A stretch of DNA of 64,000 nucleotides, taken from assembly GCA_963790435.1 (NCBI GenBank), contig CAWBOI010000001.1, forward strand, positions 1,426,001 through 1,490,000, read 5' to 3'. Position 1 is the stretch's first letter; each line of letters opens with the position of its first letter. The DNA is from Ilyomonas sp963790435 (GTDB lineage: Bacteria > Bacteroidota > Bacteroidia > Chitinophagales > Chitinophagaceae). Shown in pieces: positions 53,204 through 63,125 of this stretch. The position numbers and the translations under genes were made by a program. The notes under the pieces are model-generated. The model was not told the DNA's origin, did not search any database, and saw only the letters and a list, made by a program, of their open reading frames with translations.

Positions 53204-54988
53204 TTACATAAATATTGGCTTATCCAATTTCTCAGCAATGCGATAAGCTGCATTCATCAAACCCACATGGCTGTAAGCTTGCGGAAAATTTCCCCACTGG
53301 CTGCCGTCATTTTCATCCACATCTTCGCTAAACAAACCCAAGTGGTTACTGTACTGCATGATGCTATTGAATTCTTCAACCGCATCATCTATTCTTCCAA
53401 CGCAAGCCAATGCTTCAATGTACCAAAATGCGCAAATCAAAAACGTTGATTTCGGCTTGCCAAAATCATCGGCATGAACATAACGGTAAAACAAACCGTT
53501 GGGTGTTTTTAGTTCTTTTTCCAAAGCTATCAAATGGTCTTTCGCGCGTTGCGAGGAAGGATCTAAATAGTGCATCAAAATCAATTGCAATGTGCTTGCA
53601 TCAAGATAGGTAACGCCCTTTGCACTGGTGTAGCATTTCATCTCTTCGTTGTAACAACTTTCAATGTTATCAACCGCTTTTTGCTTCAGGGTTTCGGCGC
53701 GTTTTACAAGATCGTCATTGCCTATTGTTTTTGCCATTTTTATAGCAGCGCAACAGCCAACCCATTGAAACAGATTGGTGTAACAATGAATGTTTTCGAA
53801 GTTGCGAAACTCCCAGATGCCGGCATCTTTTTCATCTATGGTCATTTCAATTTTCTTCAACACAAACTCAATCCATTTATCAGAGTCGTGCCGCTCGCGA
53901 AATACAAAGCGATGGTCGGTATAAAGTGGTAACAGGGACACCAGCACTTGCCCGTAAATATCATTCTGTACATGTTCATAAGCCTGGTTGCCTATGCGTA
54001 CCGGCTTGTTGCCAAGATACCCTTCAAGCGGCAAAATCTCTTCGGTTAGTTTGTGTTTGCCGGTGATGCTATACAACGGTTGATAGCGCGTGTTGTGTTG
54101 ATCGAAACTTACATCGGTTATCCAGTTAAAGTATTGTTCCAATTCATCAAAATGCGCTATGTGATTGAGTGCGTTAATCACATAATAAGTATCGCGAAGC
54201 CAGCAATAGCGGTAATCCCAGTTGCGCACGCTGCCCGGATGTTCAGGCAAGCTTGTGGTGCTGGCAGCAATGAAGGCACCTGTATCTTCGTACTGATGCA
54301 ACTTTAAAGCAAGCGCAGAACGGATCACCTGCCGCTGGGCAAAATTGGAAATGTAAGATTGCTTTATCCATACACGCCAATACTTAATAGTTTCGTCAAT
54401 AAAATGAACGCAGGTATTTATAATCGGTGCTTCAAGTGGAGAGCCATACGTGAGTACCAAATACCGCATATCGGTAAGTACAAAACATTGCTCATCAAAA
54501 ATGTAATTGATGGGAAGGTTGGTGGTTAAACGCAGGTGTTCATCATGTCCTGCAAACTCAATATGACTGCTGCCGCGCCGCGCTTCCAGGCTCTTTTCGC
54601 CGTAATTAGTAACCGGCTTGCACACTACTTTCATGCGTGGCGTTCCTTCGAGAACTTCAATCCTTCGTATCAGCATCAACGGACGAAATGAACGTTCAAA
54701 TTGTATAAAGCGCGGTGCTACATCCATCACGCGGTACTTGCCATACTTGGTGGTAACAACTGTACACAAAACATTGGTATTTTCAAGGTAATATTGAATG
54801 GAAGTATATTCACCCGAATCGGGAAGAATAGAAAACTCGCCGCCTTTCTTTTCGTCGAGCATTTTGCCAAAAACAAAAGTGCTATCGAAGCGGGGCCAGC
54901 AAAGCCAGTCTATGTTAGTGTTTTTATTTACATGAGCAATGTAAGCGCAGTTGCCGATGATGCCGGTTGGATACTTGTGTGCTGCCAT
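53204..54988 (-). CDS. Glycoside hydrolase family 15 protein (glucoamylase/trehalase-like)
   Basis: 594 residues, no signal peptide, so cytoplasmic. N-terminal beta-sandwich (about 1-215; GIIGNCAYIAHVNKNTNIDWLCWPRFDS split at 9-36) and (alpha/alpha)6 barrel with NWDYRYCWLRDTYYVINAL (about 256-274), the acid region DAGIWEFR (about 388-395) and the base region GLFSEDVD near the C-terminus. Bacterial and actinobacterial GH15 members with this shape include glucoamylases and trehalases; specificity is open. ATG at 54986-54988. Confidence 0.9.
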   Translation of the reverse strand: MAAHKYPTGIIGNCAYIAHVNKNTNIDWLCWPRFDSTFVFGKMLDEKKGGEFSILPDSGEYTSIQYYLENTNVLCTVVTTKYGKYRVMDVAPRFIQFERSFRPLMLIRRIEVLEGTPRMKVVCKPVTNYGEKSLEARRGSSHIEFAGHDEHLRLTTNLPINYIFDEQCFVLTDMRYLVLTYGSPLEAPIINTCVHFIDETIKYWRVWIKQSYISNFAQRQVIRSALALKLHQYEDTGAFIAASTTSLPEHPGSVRNWDYRYCWLRDTYYVINALNHIAHFDELEQYFNWITDVSFDQHNTRYQPLYSITGKHKLTEEILPLEGYLGNKPVRIGNQAYEHVQNDIYGQVLVSLLPLYTDHRFVFRERHDSDKWIEFVLKKIEMTIDEKDAGIWEFRNFENIHCYTNLFQWVGCCAAIKMAKTIGNDDLVKRAETLKQKAVDNIESCYNEEMKCYTSAKGVTYLDASTLQLILMHYLDPSSQRAKDHLIALEKELKTPNGLFYRYVHADDFGKPKSTFLICAFWYIEALACVGRIDDAVEEFNSIMQYSNHLGLFSEDVDENDGSQWGNFPQAYSHVGLMNAAYRIAEKLDKPIFM

Positions 54989-55131
54989 GAGGAAGTTGGT
55001 TTTGAATAAACTAAAAGACGTTCACTCTTTTCAAAATGCTTGCCGTAAAAAACCAGCGGTAGTAATAGCTAAAATATGTGCATTTACAAATGGCATTTTG
55101 CAGGAAAATATATAAAGATTATGCACAAAAG

Positions 55132-55395
55132 TTATGATGAAGATTGTAATGCTTCTTGTTTGTTTTTGCCGTTATTTTCATGAAAACTCAAAGCACCACT
55201 CGGGCATATTTTAATTTGTTGAATGATGCGTTCTGTGTTTGCGCCCTGCGGATTGATCCACGGCCGGATCATTGGATTGAACACTTGCATCAAGCCTTGT
55301 TCGCCTTTCCAGCATTTGGTTGAATGGATGCACAATTTCGGTTTCCACACAATGGTTATTTCGCCATTGGTATATGTTTTTATAATCTCTTCCAT
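55132..55395 (-). CDS. Divergent [4Fe-4S] mono-cluster protein (Fer4_19)
   Basis: 87 residues from ATG 55393-55395. The pattern CIHSTKC (Cys22, His24, Cys28), RPWINPQ and CPSGALSF (Cys64) defines the small Fer4_19 group. Only three cysteines are seen in the core; the fourth ligand is uncertain, His24 being a candidate. No redox partner is adjacent. Function unknown, possibly electron transfer or cluster handling. Confidence 0.85.
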   Translation of the reverse strand: MEEIIKTYTNGEITIVWKPKLCIHSTKCWKGEQGLMQVFNPMIRPWINPQGANTERIIQQIKICPSGALSFHENNGKNKQEALQSSS

Positions 55396-55432
55396 CGTTT
55401 TTGAAAACAAGATTAAAGCAATTCAAAACAAT

Positions 55433-55463
55433 AAAAAAGAGCCGCTTTTGTAAACGACTCTTT
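55433..55463 (-). terminator. Terminator-like hairpin after the GH13 gene
   Basis: AAAGAG (55436-55441) pairs with CTCTTT (55458-55463) with a further CG pair inside; the minus strand then runs into T-rich sequence (complement of 55431-55438). It lies 22 bp past the GH13 stop. Confidence 0.6.
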
Positions 55464-55484
55464 CAACAAAAACAAAACAAATGA

Positions 55485-58400
55485 TTATCGGTTAATGATT
55501 AACTTTTGCGTCAACACTTTACTTTTACCATTCATAATTGTAACATGGTAAACACCATTTGCAAGCGATGAAACATTCAATGGCAACTGTACTGTACTAC
55601 TGATCGCAGATGTTGTTTTATTTATACAAATTCTGCCGCTTGCATCGGTAATCATAACCTGTAATTTGCCCCAAACTGCATTATTTAAATCAATGTAAGC
55701 AACGCTATTGTGCACCGGATTGGGATACAAAATTGCATTTGCATTTCCATTTTGCGGGGCAATACCTATCACATTAGAATAGCTCGTGCTGCCGTTGTTA
55801 TTGATGATTTTTATTTTGTAAAAAACAGGAGCCGTTGCATTGATTGTACGCCTGTTGTTGTCAGCAAACATATAGCTGTGTGCAGTTTCGTTGGTAGCTG
55901 CAACTGCCCCGATCGTTGTAAAAGAAACGCCATCAAAAGAACGTTCTACCGAAAAAGAATGAACATTGGTTTCATTGGCAGTTGTCCAGTTCAGGTCAAT
56001 AGCATTTATGCCTCTGACACCTGTAAACGACAACAATTGCAAAGGCAAAACAGCGGCTGCATTTTGGTCAATAAACACATGATACTCGCCGGGCTGTAGC
56101 GTATATTGTTGCGTGGTTGATGTTACATTGAATGAAGTACCGGCAAGATAATCGTACCAGATTCCAACATGTGAAAAGCCAACGCTGCCGCTTGTAGTAA
56201 CTACATCAAAGTTACCAATCACAACAATATCGAGCGGTGCAGAGTTAATGGTTTCCCATTTGAATGCCCCATTTAAACTCCATTTGATACTATCTGCAGG
56301 CGCAGTAAAAGCAGGCAGATAAGCCGGATAATTTCTTAGCGAAAACAAACGTGCATACACGTTGCGCAGAGCTGCACGGTTAGCATCCAATAAATAATCC
56401 CAACGAATAGGCTTTGGATCGGTGCGACAATTGTTGTTCACAGTTACTCCGTCTGAACAAGTATTGATGGAATAATCATAACCCAACTCACCAAACTGCC
56501 ACAACATTTTGGGTGCTGGCTGCATTGCCCAAAATGCGGTTGCCATTGCATTTCGTTGTAATCCGGTCGGAATATTTTTTACATTGTACGAGCCATTGCT
56601 GTTTCCGTATTGCTCGTTTTTGTACATCAATCGCTCTTCATCATGGCTTTCCATGTAAGTTACAAGGTTTGGTTTTGTCCAATTTCTTGCAGTATAAATT
56701 CCATAGCTTAAATCAGAGCCGTTGTTGTCTAAATAACCCATCGTTGCCTGGTTGTAATTGTAGTTTTCGTTACCCCACAACATCATTCCGTAATTGCTCA
56801 ATACGGTTTCTTCATCGTTGGCAGCAAAGTGTTCCAATATGCAATATGAGCCAGGCACAATGTTTTGCATCGTATCATAAATTCGGTGCCAAATGGTTAC
56901 TCTTCCTGTATCGTAAGCTGCCCAGGCATTGTAATCGCTACCGGAATATTTTTGAGTAAATCCTTTCGCTAAGTCCCAGCGGAAGCCATCAATTTTATAA
57001 TTCATTAACCAATGTTCCACTACACGCTCAACCAGTTCCTGGGTAGCGGGGGCAGTATGGTTAAAATCAAACCCAACACTTGCAGGGTGAGGGGCTACCT
57101 GGTTATGCCACGGGTTGTTGGCTGCGGGTTGTTGGTTGATAGGATCCCAATACAATTGTACTGTTGGCGATGAACCAAAAGCATGGTTCATTACCATGTC
57201 CATAATGACAGCAATACCTTGCTGATGACAAGCATCAATGAATTGTTTCAGAGCCACATCGGTTCCATAATATTTATCCGGTGCGAAATAAAAATCAGGA
57301 TTGTAGCCCCAGCTTATATTGCCTTCAAACTCGTTAAACGGCATTACCTCAATGGCATTAATGCCCAGGCTTTTTAAGTAAGGCAACGAATCTTTTACCG
57401 TTTGCCAGTTGTGCGCCGCAACAAAATCTCTTACCAGCAATTCATAAATCATCAGGTTTCTTTTATCGGGTTTTGCAAAACTGGTTACCTGCCAGTTGTA
57501 AGCCGGTTTGCCAGTTTCTAAAACACTTACAATGCCTGTTTGCCCGGCAGGGTAAGCTTTTAAATTCGGATAGGTTTGTGCATCGATGTAAGGATCATTC
57601 GCAGGGTCTAATATCTTTTCGGCAAACATATCTGCTACTTTTAAAGTATCATCCACCACGTATTGATATGCGTATTCAATGCCCTTTTGCAAGCCGGTTA
57701 AAGTAATCCAATAGCGAGTGCTGTCTGGCGTTTCGTACATTTCAGAATTGAGTGAACGCGCCCAGTTATTAAAGTCGCCAATCACAGCAGCACGTGTTTT
57801 GTGTGGCGCAAACAAAACAAGCGTTACAGAAGTGCCATCGTTGCCATAGTTGATGCCGTCTCTCACACCGGCGGGAAGAGGTTGAACCACCACAGGTGAA
57901 TTGATAAAAAAGGAAAGTGTATCGCTTTTGGTGATGGAACCTGATGTTGCTGTTGCAACAATTTGATTGTTGCCATTTACAGCAGCAGGCGTTGCAGAAA
58001 TAGAAGTGCCTGTTGTAGTTGCAATAGCCGTTCCGTTATAAAACAACTGTAGGTTAGCTGTACTACTTGCCACTGCGGAAATGCTTACTGCATCACCGGC
58101 TTTGTAAGTTATGGTTTCGGGCATCGGTGTAAATGTTGGTTTACTATAAGGTTGTGTAAGCCTGATTTGCAAACCGGATGTATAAACCGGAACAAACATA
58201 TCGCTGCCATCGCTGTTGGTGAGTTTTTCATTGCCATCGCCGCTGCGAAACAAAATAGCGATTTTTAAAATCTTTTCAGCCGGATCTGTCATTTTAAAAA
58301 ACGAACGCACAGTGCCAGGCAATGTAAAGGTCCATTGGTTGGTGCTGGTTGAAACCGCATGAATGCTATCTGCCGTTGTGCCCCAGGTAGATTGTACATG

Positions 58401-58622
58401 CTTCCAATCGCCGTTGCTGGTGCTGTAATTGGTGATAACGCCAATGTGCACATACACGTCGCCCGCAGCATGGTTCAATAAGCCTTGGTTGCCCTTTGTT
58501 GCATCTGCTGTGATGGCTGCATTTTGAGTTTGTTCAGTGATGAAATTTGGCGACCAGCTAAGCAACTGGCTGTGAACTGTACAGAAAAGCAACAAGCAAA
58601 AAAGCGTAGAAAATAGTTTCAT
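55485..58622 (-). CDS. Secreted GH13 alpha-amylase family protein with T9SS type A sorting domain
   Basis: 1045 residues. Signal peptide (about 1-19, VHSQ), an N-terminal starch-binding-like domain (about 25-160), an Ig-like domain, a CBM48-like segment (VIGDFNNW), then the GH13 barrel with nucleophile Asp550 (GFRWDLAKGF), acid/base Glu597 (CILEHFA) and Asp661 (MESHDEE). C-terminal FN3-like region (NWTTANETNVHSFSVERS) and type A T9SS sorting domain (ILYPNPVHNS... ending VLTQKLIINR). Probably degrades starch or glycogen outside the cell; pairs functionally with malQ and GH15. Confidence 0.93.
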   Translation of the reverse strand: MKLFSTLFCLLLFCTVHSQLLSWSPNFITEQTQNAAITADATKGNQGLLNHAAGDVYVHIGVITNYSTSNGDWKHVQSTWGTTADSIHAVSTSTNQWTFTLPGTVRSFFKMTDPAEKILKIAILFRSGDGNEKLTNSDGSDMFVPVYTSGLQIRLTQPYSKPTFTPMPETITYKAGDAVSISAVASSTANLQLFYNGTAIATTTGTSISATPAAVNGNNQIVATATSGSITKSDTLSFFINSPVVVQPLPAGVRDGINYGNDGTSVTLVLFAPHKTRAAVIGDFNNWARSLNSEMYETPDSTRYWITLTGLQKGIEYAYQYVVDDTLKVADMFAEKILDPANDPYIDAQTYPNLKAYPAGQTGIVSVLETGKPAYNWQVTSFAKPDKRNLMIYELLVRDFVAAHNWQTVKDSLPYLKSLGINAIEVMPFNEFEGNISWGYNPDFYFAPDKYYGTDVALKQFIDACHQQGIAVIMDMVMNHAFGSSPTVQLYWDPINQQPAANNPWHNQVAPHPASVGFDFNHTAPATQELVERVVEHWLMNYKIDGFRWDLAKGFTQKYSGSDYNAWAAYDTGRVTIWHRIYDTMQNIVPGSYCILEHFAANDEETVLSNYGMMLWGNENYNYNQATMGYLDNNGSDLSYGIYTARNWTKPNLVTYMESHDEERLMYKNEQYGNSNGSYNVKNIPTGLQRNAMATAFWAMQPAPKMLWQFGELGYDYSINTCSDGVTVNNNCRTDPKPIRWDYLLDANRAALRNVYARLFSLRNYPAYLPAFTAPADSIKWSLNGAFKWETINSAPLDIVVIGNFDVVTTSGSVGFSHVGIWYDYLAGTSFNVTSTTQQYTLQPGEYHVFIDQNAAAVLPLQLLSFTGVRGINAIDLNWTTANETNVHSFSVERSFDGVSFTTIGAVAATNETAHSYMFADNNRRTINATAPVFYKIKIINNNGSTSYSNVIGIAPQNGNANAILYPNPVHNSVAYIDLNNAVWGKLQVMITDASGRICINKTTSAISSTVQLPLNVSSLANGVYHVTIMNGKSKVLTQKLIINR

Positions 58623-58978
58623 AAGTTACAATCGTTTGAATGAGTGTGTAAAGAATACACAAATATGAAAAGGTTTTGGCAATAGCTCAAAAAAAATTGG
58701 TGGAAGATGTATGAGAATGGGTGACGATGAGGAGGCCATTTTATTTACGTTAAGCAAAGCAGATCTTCAACTTTATAATATACATAGCAAGCAGATGAAC
58801 TACATTGCATAAACCAAAAGTTTGTTTTTGTACAAAAAAATAATTTGTAAATAATGCTTTTAGTTGTGAAAAAAATAAAAGAGCACTTGTTTTATAATTT
58901 CCTTTTTTTACATCACTTTTAATAAAAAAAGGAATTGCTCACCTTTTGTTGTTGCCATAATTTTAAATCTCACCTTGC
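58623..58978. other. Divergent intergenic region GH13 / redoxin locus
   Basis: About 355 bp, AT-rich, no gene seen. Contains TTTGTTTTTG followed by TACAAAAAAATAA (58822-58845), and A/T runs around 58865-58930. Promoters of both divergent units should lie here but no confident box was assigned. Confidence 0.4.
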
Positions 58979-59242
58979 ATGAAATTCCATTTGTTTCTTA
59001 TTGCTCTCAGCTTATCGTTTTCTTCCATTTTATTTGCACAAACACCGGCAGGGGTTGTACCTAGGTTCACTTTGCATGAACTCAACAGGGCCCATTTTAC
59101 AGATGAAAATATAGACAAAAACAAACCTTTGTTTTTCTTCTTTCTCGAGCCTGGTTGCGGTCATTGTCACCTGGCTGGCTACGAAGACAATCCTGAAACT
59201 GTGTTTCGAACTTTGAAAACAATACAAACACCTGTAAAATAA
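58979..59242 (+). CDS. Truncated thioredoxin-like (redoxin) protein
   Basis: 87 residues: signal peptide (about 1-20, LFAQ) and the first half of a thioredoxin fold up to the CGHC active-site motif (in FLEPGCGHCH), then a stop 28 residues later, before the rest of the fold. A full-length relative of similar N-terminal design sits at 61001 (CEHC motif). This looks like a decayed or partly deleted copy. Same strand and 12 bp from the next gene. Confidence 0.65.
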   Translation: MKFHLFLIALSLSFSSILFAQTPAGVVPRFTLHELNRAHFTDENIDKNKPLFFFFLEPGCGHCHLAGYEDNPETVFRTLKTIQTPVK

Positions 59243-59254
59243 AACACTGTAACT

Positions 59255-60763
59255 ATGAAGCACTTTTTTATTACAACAACACTTTTGTTTTTGTGCCTAT
59301 TTTCTTTTGCGCAAAACAACGCTCTTGGCATTTTTGAAGGGCACGGTGATGTGGGCAATCCAATTAAGCGGGGCTCGGCTACTTACATTCAGCAAACAGG
59401 GCAATATGTAATTTCTGGCGCCGGTTATAATGTATGGGGCGACCATGATGAATTTCAGTTTGTGTGGAAGAAGATGACGGGGGATTTTATTCTTTATACA
59501 AGAGCCGAATTCTTGGGCAATTGGGTAGATTATCATCGCAAAGTAGGTTGGATGGTTCGCAAGAGTTTAGACAGCAATTCGGCACACGTAAATGCAGTAG
59601 TTCATGGCGATGGTTTGACGTCTTTACAGTTTCGCAGAACGGCAGGCGCACAAACAGAAGAGCACAAAATGAAAATCACGAAAGCCAACATTCTTCAATT
59701 GGAAAGAAAGGGCGATACTTATGTTATGCGGGCTGCTGCGTATGGACAAACTTTTACCGTTGATTCCATTACAGATATTCATCTTGGCGATGATGTTTAT
59801 GTAGGCTTGTTTGTTGGCTCGCACAATGCCGATGTTGTAGAAACCGGCGTGTTTGGCAATGTAAGCATTACAGTACCTTACAAAGGCGTTGCCGATAACA
59901 CAACACAAATGACATTGGGCAGCAACCTTGAATTGCTGGAAGTGGCGTCTGGCAAGCGTTCCGTCATTTATAAAGTACCTTATTCCATACAAGCTCCCAA
60001 CTGGACGCCAGATGGCAAAAGCCTTATTTTCAACGATTACAAAGGCATCATGTACAACTACGATTTGGCAACCAACAAACCCTCTGAAATCAACACCGGA
60101 GATATTACCAAAAACAACAACGACCATGTGATTTCTTTTGATGGAAAAATGCTGGGTTTGAGCAGTAACGTAAAAGATTTGGGCGGTTCCATTATTTATA
60201 CTGTGCCCATCAGCGGCGGCACGCCAAAACAGGTAACACCCAAAGGTCCCTCCTACATGCATGGCTGGTCGCCCGATGGAAAATCGTTGGTGTTTTGTGG
60301 CGAGAGGGATGGTGAATTTGATGTTTATAGAGTGCCGGTTGAAGGTGGCAAAGAAGTTCGGTTGACCAACACAAAAGGCTTGGACGATGGTCCCGAATAC
60401 GCGCCTGATGGCAACTACATTTACTTCAATTCAGTACGCTCAGGACTCATGCAAATCTGGCGAATGAAGCCCGATGGAAGTAATCAGGAACAAGTTACCA
60501 AGGACAGCCTGAACAACTGGTTTGCACACATTTCCCCGGATGGAAAGACGCTTGCTTTTATCTCTTTTTTACCTGATGAAGTGCCGCCGGGAATGCACCC
60601 TCCTTACAAGCATGTTTACATTCGCACCATGCCCATTGAAGGCGGTACACCTAAAGTGGTAGCGTATGTGTATGGCGGGCAAGGAACGATGAACACGCCA
60701 TCATGGTCGCCCGATAGCAAACGGCTTGCATTCATCAGCAACAGCGACATGAGTGGGAAATAA
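59255..60763 (+). CDS. Secreted TolB-like/PD40 repeat protein
   Basis: 502 residues. Signal peptide (MKHFFITTTLLFLCLFSFAQ), an N-terminal lectin-like/DUF1349-type domain (about 25-210, WVDYHRKVGWMVRKSL) and a C-terminal beta-propeller of PD40 repeats (NWTPDGKSLIFN, GWSPDGKSLVFCG, YAPDGNYIYFNS, HISPDGKTLAFIS, SWSPDSKRLAFIS). Resembles proteins often annotated as TolB-like or biopolymer-transport components. Exact role unknown; sits between two redoxin genes and ahead of GH32. Confidence 0.82.
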   Translation: MKHFFITTTLLFLCLFSFAQNNALGIFEGHGDVGNPIKRGSATYIQQTGQYVISGAGYNVWGDHDEFQFVWKKMTGDFILYTRAEFLGNWVDYHRKVGWMVRKSLDSNSAHVNAVVHGDGLTSLQFRRTAGAQTEEHKMKITKANILQLERKGDTYVMRAAAYGQTFTVDSITDIHLGDDVYVGLFVGSHNADVVETGVFGNVSITVPYKGVADNTTQMTLGSNLELLEVASGKRSVIYKVPYSIQAPNWTPDGKSLIFNDYKGIMYNYDLATNKPSEINTGDITKNNNDHVISFDGKMLGLSSNVKDLGGSIIYTVPISGGTPKQVTPKGPSYMHGWSPDGKSLVFCGERDGEFDVYRVPVEGGKEVRLTNTKGLDDGPEYAPDGNYIYFNSVRSGLMQIWRMKPDGSNQEQVTKDSLNNWFAHISPDGKTLAFISFLPDEVPPGMHPPYKHVYIRTMPIEGGTPKVVAYVYGGQGTMNTPSWSPDSKRLAFISNSDMSGK

Positions 60764-60780
60764 ATTTCAGCTAAAAATGG

Positions 60781-60898
60781 CTGAACCACTAAGGCAAGAA
60801 GGGAAGAACCTGCCTGACGGTAGGCAGGGTTACACAAAGTTTTCTTTTTATAACTCCTGGTGATTCTTTGTGTTCATCGCAGCTTCTTGGTTCAATAC
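60781..60898. repeat. Octamer-type repeat with inner hairpin
   Basis: Outer arms of octamer type (CACTAAGG, CAAGAAGG; and the complementary CTTCTTGGTTCA near 60883-60894) enclose a hairpin CCTGCC/GGCAGG (60810-60829). The ~240-bp gap has no gene. Confidence 0.65.
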
Positions 60899-61000
60899 TT
60901 ATGCAAATGAAAACTGCTCCTAATCAAATTCTTTACTTCTCATTTTTAAAGCAGGATTAGCAAATCATCTTGTATCATTACAACAAAATATTCTGGCAAT

Positions 61001-61483
61001 ATGTTGAAAAGATTTTGCATCGTTGTGTTCGCCGTCATCCTTTGCTGTTCTCTGTTTGCACAACAAAACAAAAGTGGCATTGCTCCGTTTTCCATTACCA
61101 TGCTGAATGGCAAAACGTACACTTACAAAAATTTGAACAAAAACAAACCTACCGTTCTTGTTTATTTTTCTCCTACCTGCGAGCATTGCCAGGCGTTTAC
61201 AAAAGAATTGCTGAAACATGATAAAGAGCTTGCCAACAAGCAAATTGTAATGGTAACGTATCAGCCGGTAAAAGAAATGAAGCCGTTTGATTCTACCTTT
61301 CACATTTCATCGAAGCCTTACATCAAAATGGGAACCGAAGGTTACACATTTGTAGTGCAGAAGTGGTATGGTGTACAGCGTTTTCCGTACGTGGTAATGT
61401 ACAACAAAGAAATGAAGTTGGTAAAAACAATTCCGTTTGTTACACAGCCGGAAGAAGTTGCGAAAGAGATTGCTTCTTTATAA
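61001..61483 (+). CDS. Secreted thioredoxin-like protein
   Basis: 160 residues: signal peptide (about 1-21, SLFAQ), thioredoxin fold with active site CEHC in VYFSPTCEHCQAF (about 56-68) and a cis-Pro region FPYVVMYN. Probable periplasmic thiol-disulfide oxidoreductase of the TlpA/redoxin type. 10 bp ahead of the GH32 gene, so co-transcribed with it. ATG at 61001. Confidence 0.85.
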   Translation: MLKRFCIVVFAVILCCSLFAQQNKSGIAPFSITMLNGKTYTYKNLNKNKPTVLVYFSPTCEHCQAFTKELLKHDKELANKQIVMVTYQPVKEMKPFDSTFHISSKPYIKMGTEGYTFVVQKWYGVQRFPYVVMYNKEMKLVKTIPFVTQPEEVAKEIASL

Positions 61484-61493
61484 ACAAACAACC

Positions 61494-63035
61494 ATGAAAT
61501 TTTATCGGCCTTTGCCAACCAAAATCAACAAGTTATTGATTGTTGCAGGATTTGTTTTTGCACAAATAATTGTTTTTGCGCAAAGAAAAACTTATAACGA
61601 ATTGTATCGTCCGCAAGTGCATTTTTCGCCAGCCGCACACTGGATGAATGACCCGAACGGAATGGTGTTCGACAATGGGGTTTACCATTTGTTTTTTCAA
61701 TATTATCCTGACAGCACCGTGTGGGGACCGATGCACTGGGCACACGCCACCAGTACCGATTTAGTTCATTGGCAACAGCAACCTATTGCCTTGTATCCTG
61801 ATAGTTTGGGTTATATTTTTTCGGGCAGCGCAGTAGTTGATAAAAGGAATACTTCGGGCTTTGGAAAAGATGGAAAGATGCCCATGGTTGCCATCTACAC
61901 AAGCCACAATGCAGAGGCGGAACGCGCAGGCAAAAACGATTATGAACGGCAGTGCATGGCTTACAGTTTGGATGGTGGCAAAACGTTTACGAAATACAGC
62001 AACAACCCTGTGCTTCCCAATGAAAGCGGTAGTCGCGATTTTCGCGATCCGAAAGTAATATGGTACGAAAAAGAAAAGAAATGGATAATGATATTGGCAG
62101 TGAAAGATCATGTTTCTTTTTACTCTTCGCCAAACTTAAAAAACTGGACGCATGAAAGCGATTTTGGCAACTCGTTAGGCGCGCATGGTGGCGTGTGGGA
62201 ATGCCCTGATTTGTTTCCTTTGCAACACAGGGGCAAAGAGGTTTGGGTGGCGATTGTAAACATCAATCCGGGCGGACCGAATGGCGGTTCAGCCACTCAA
62301 TATTTTACAGGACAGTTTGATGGTAAAACATTTACGCCGGACGATGCAAGCACAACCAAATGGCTGGACTATGGTCCTGATGATTATGCAGCCGTAACCT
62401 GGAGCAATGGAGGCAACCGACGCATTTTGTTGGGCTGGATGAGCAATTGGCTGTATGCCACCAAAGTGCCCACTGCTACATGGCGCAGTGCCAACACATT
62501 GCCACGTGAATTGAGTTTGACAGAAGTAAGTAACAAGCTGTTTGTAACCGCAATGCCGGTGAAAGAACTGAACAAAATTGCAACACCAATTACAACGCTC
62601 AGTAACAGTAAAGCTGACAATAAAATATTGGCAAAAACAAAAGCCATTACAACTGCATATCGCGTAACAGTATCAGCTGATAAGCTTGACGATGTTTCGT
62701 TCACCTTCTCAAATGCAGATAGAGAGCGGCTTGTAGCAGGTTATGATAAAAAGAACAATCAGTATTTTATTGATAGAACGAATGCAGGGAAAGCTGATTT
62801 TTATAAAGACTTTGCAGCCAAACACATGGCTCCACGATTAGCAAATAATAAGAAAATGAACCTTACGTTTGTTATTGATCAGGCTTCCATTGAGATGTTT
62901 GCTGATAATGGAGTAACTGTAATGACCGAAATCTTTTTTCCTCATTCTCTATTAAACCAAATTCAGGTTTCCTCTCCCTCACATCTTCCCATTCAAAAAA
63001 TACAAGTTGATAAGTTGAACAGCATTTGGAAGTGA
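61494..63035 (+). CDS. Secreted GH32 beta-fructofuranosidase/levanase
   Basis: 513 residues. Signal peptide (about 1-30, IIVFAQ), five-bladed propeller with nucleophile Asp53 in WMNDPNG (50-56), transition-state stabiliser Asp185 in FRDPK and acid/base Glu236 in WECPD, then a C-terminal beta-sandwich. Hydrolyses sucrose, inulin or levan; specificity not readable. ATG at 61494 chosen (MKF, signal peptide); the frame extends upstream only into the redoxin gene. A 33-bp palindrome follows. Confidence 0.92.
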   Translation: MKFYRPLPTKINKLLIVAGFVFAQIIVFAQRKTYNELYRPQVHFSPAAHWMNDPNGMVFDNGVYHLFFQYYPDSTVWGPMHWAHATSTDLVHWQQQPIALYPDSLGYIFSGSAVVDKRNTSGFGKDGKMPMVAIYTSHNAEAERAGKNDYERQCMAYSLDGGKTFTKYSNNPVLPNESGSRDFRDPKVIWYEKEKKWIMILAVKDHVSFYSSPNLKNWTHESDFGNSLGAHGGVWECPDLFPLQHRGKEVWVAIVNINPGGPNGGSATQYFTGQFDGKTFTPDDASTTKWLDYGPDDYAAVTWSNGGNRRILLGWMSNWLYATKVPTATWRSANTLPRELSLTEVSNKLFVTAMPVKELNKIATPITTLSNSKADNKILAKTKAITTAYRVTVSADKLDDVSFTFSNADRERLVAGYDKKNNQYFIDRTNAGKADFYKDFAAKHMAPRLANNKKMNLTFVIDQASIEMFADNGVTVMTEIFFPHSLLNQIQVSSPSHLPIQKIQVDKLNSIWK

Positions 63036-63055
63036 TAAAAACAAATGTGAAATAG

Positions 63056-63088
63056 AGACCTATAAGGTTAAAAAAACCTTATAGGTCT
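63056..63088. repeat. 33-bp REP-like palindrome (CCTATAAGG family)
   Basis: Arms AGACCTATAAGGTT and AACCTTATAGGTCT around an A-rich centre; same size and symmetry as the palindrome at 8670-8702. Located between the GH32 stop and a convergent gene; may act as a terminator. Confidence 0.85.
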
Positions 63089-63125
63089 AACCATTTGAAA
63101 ATTATAGAGATTAGTTTCTATCAAA

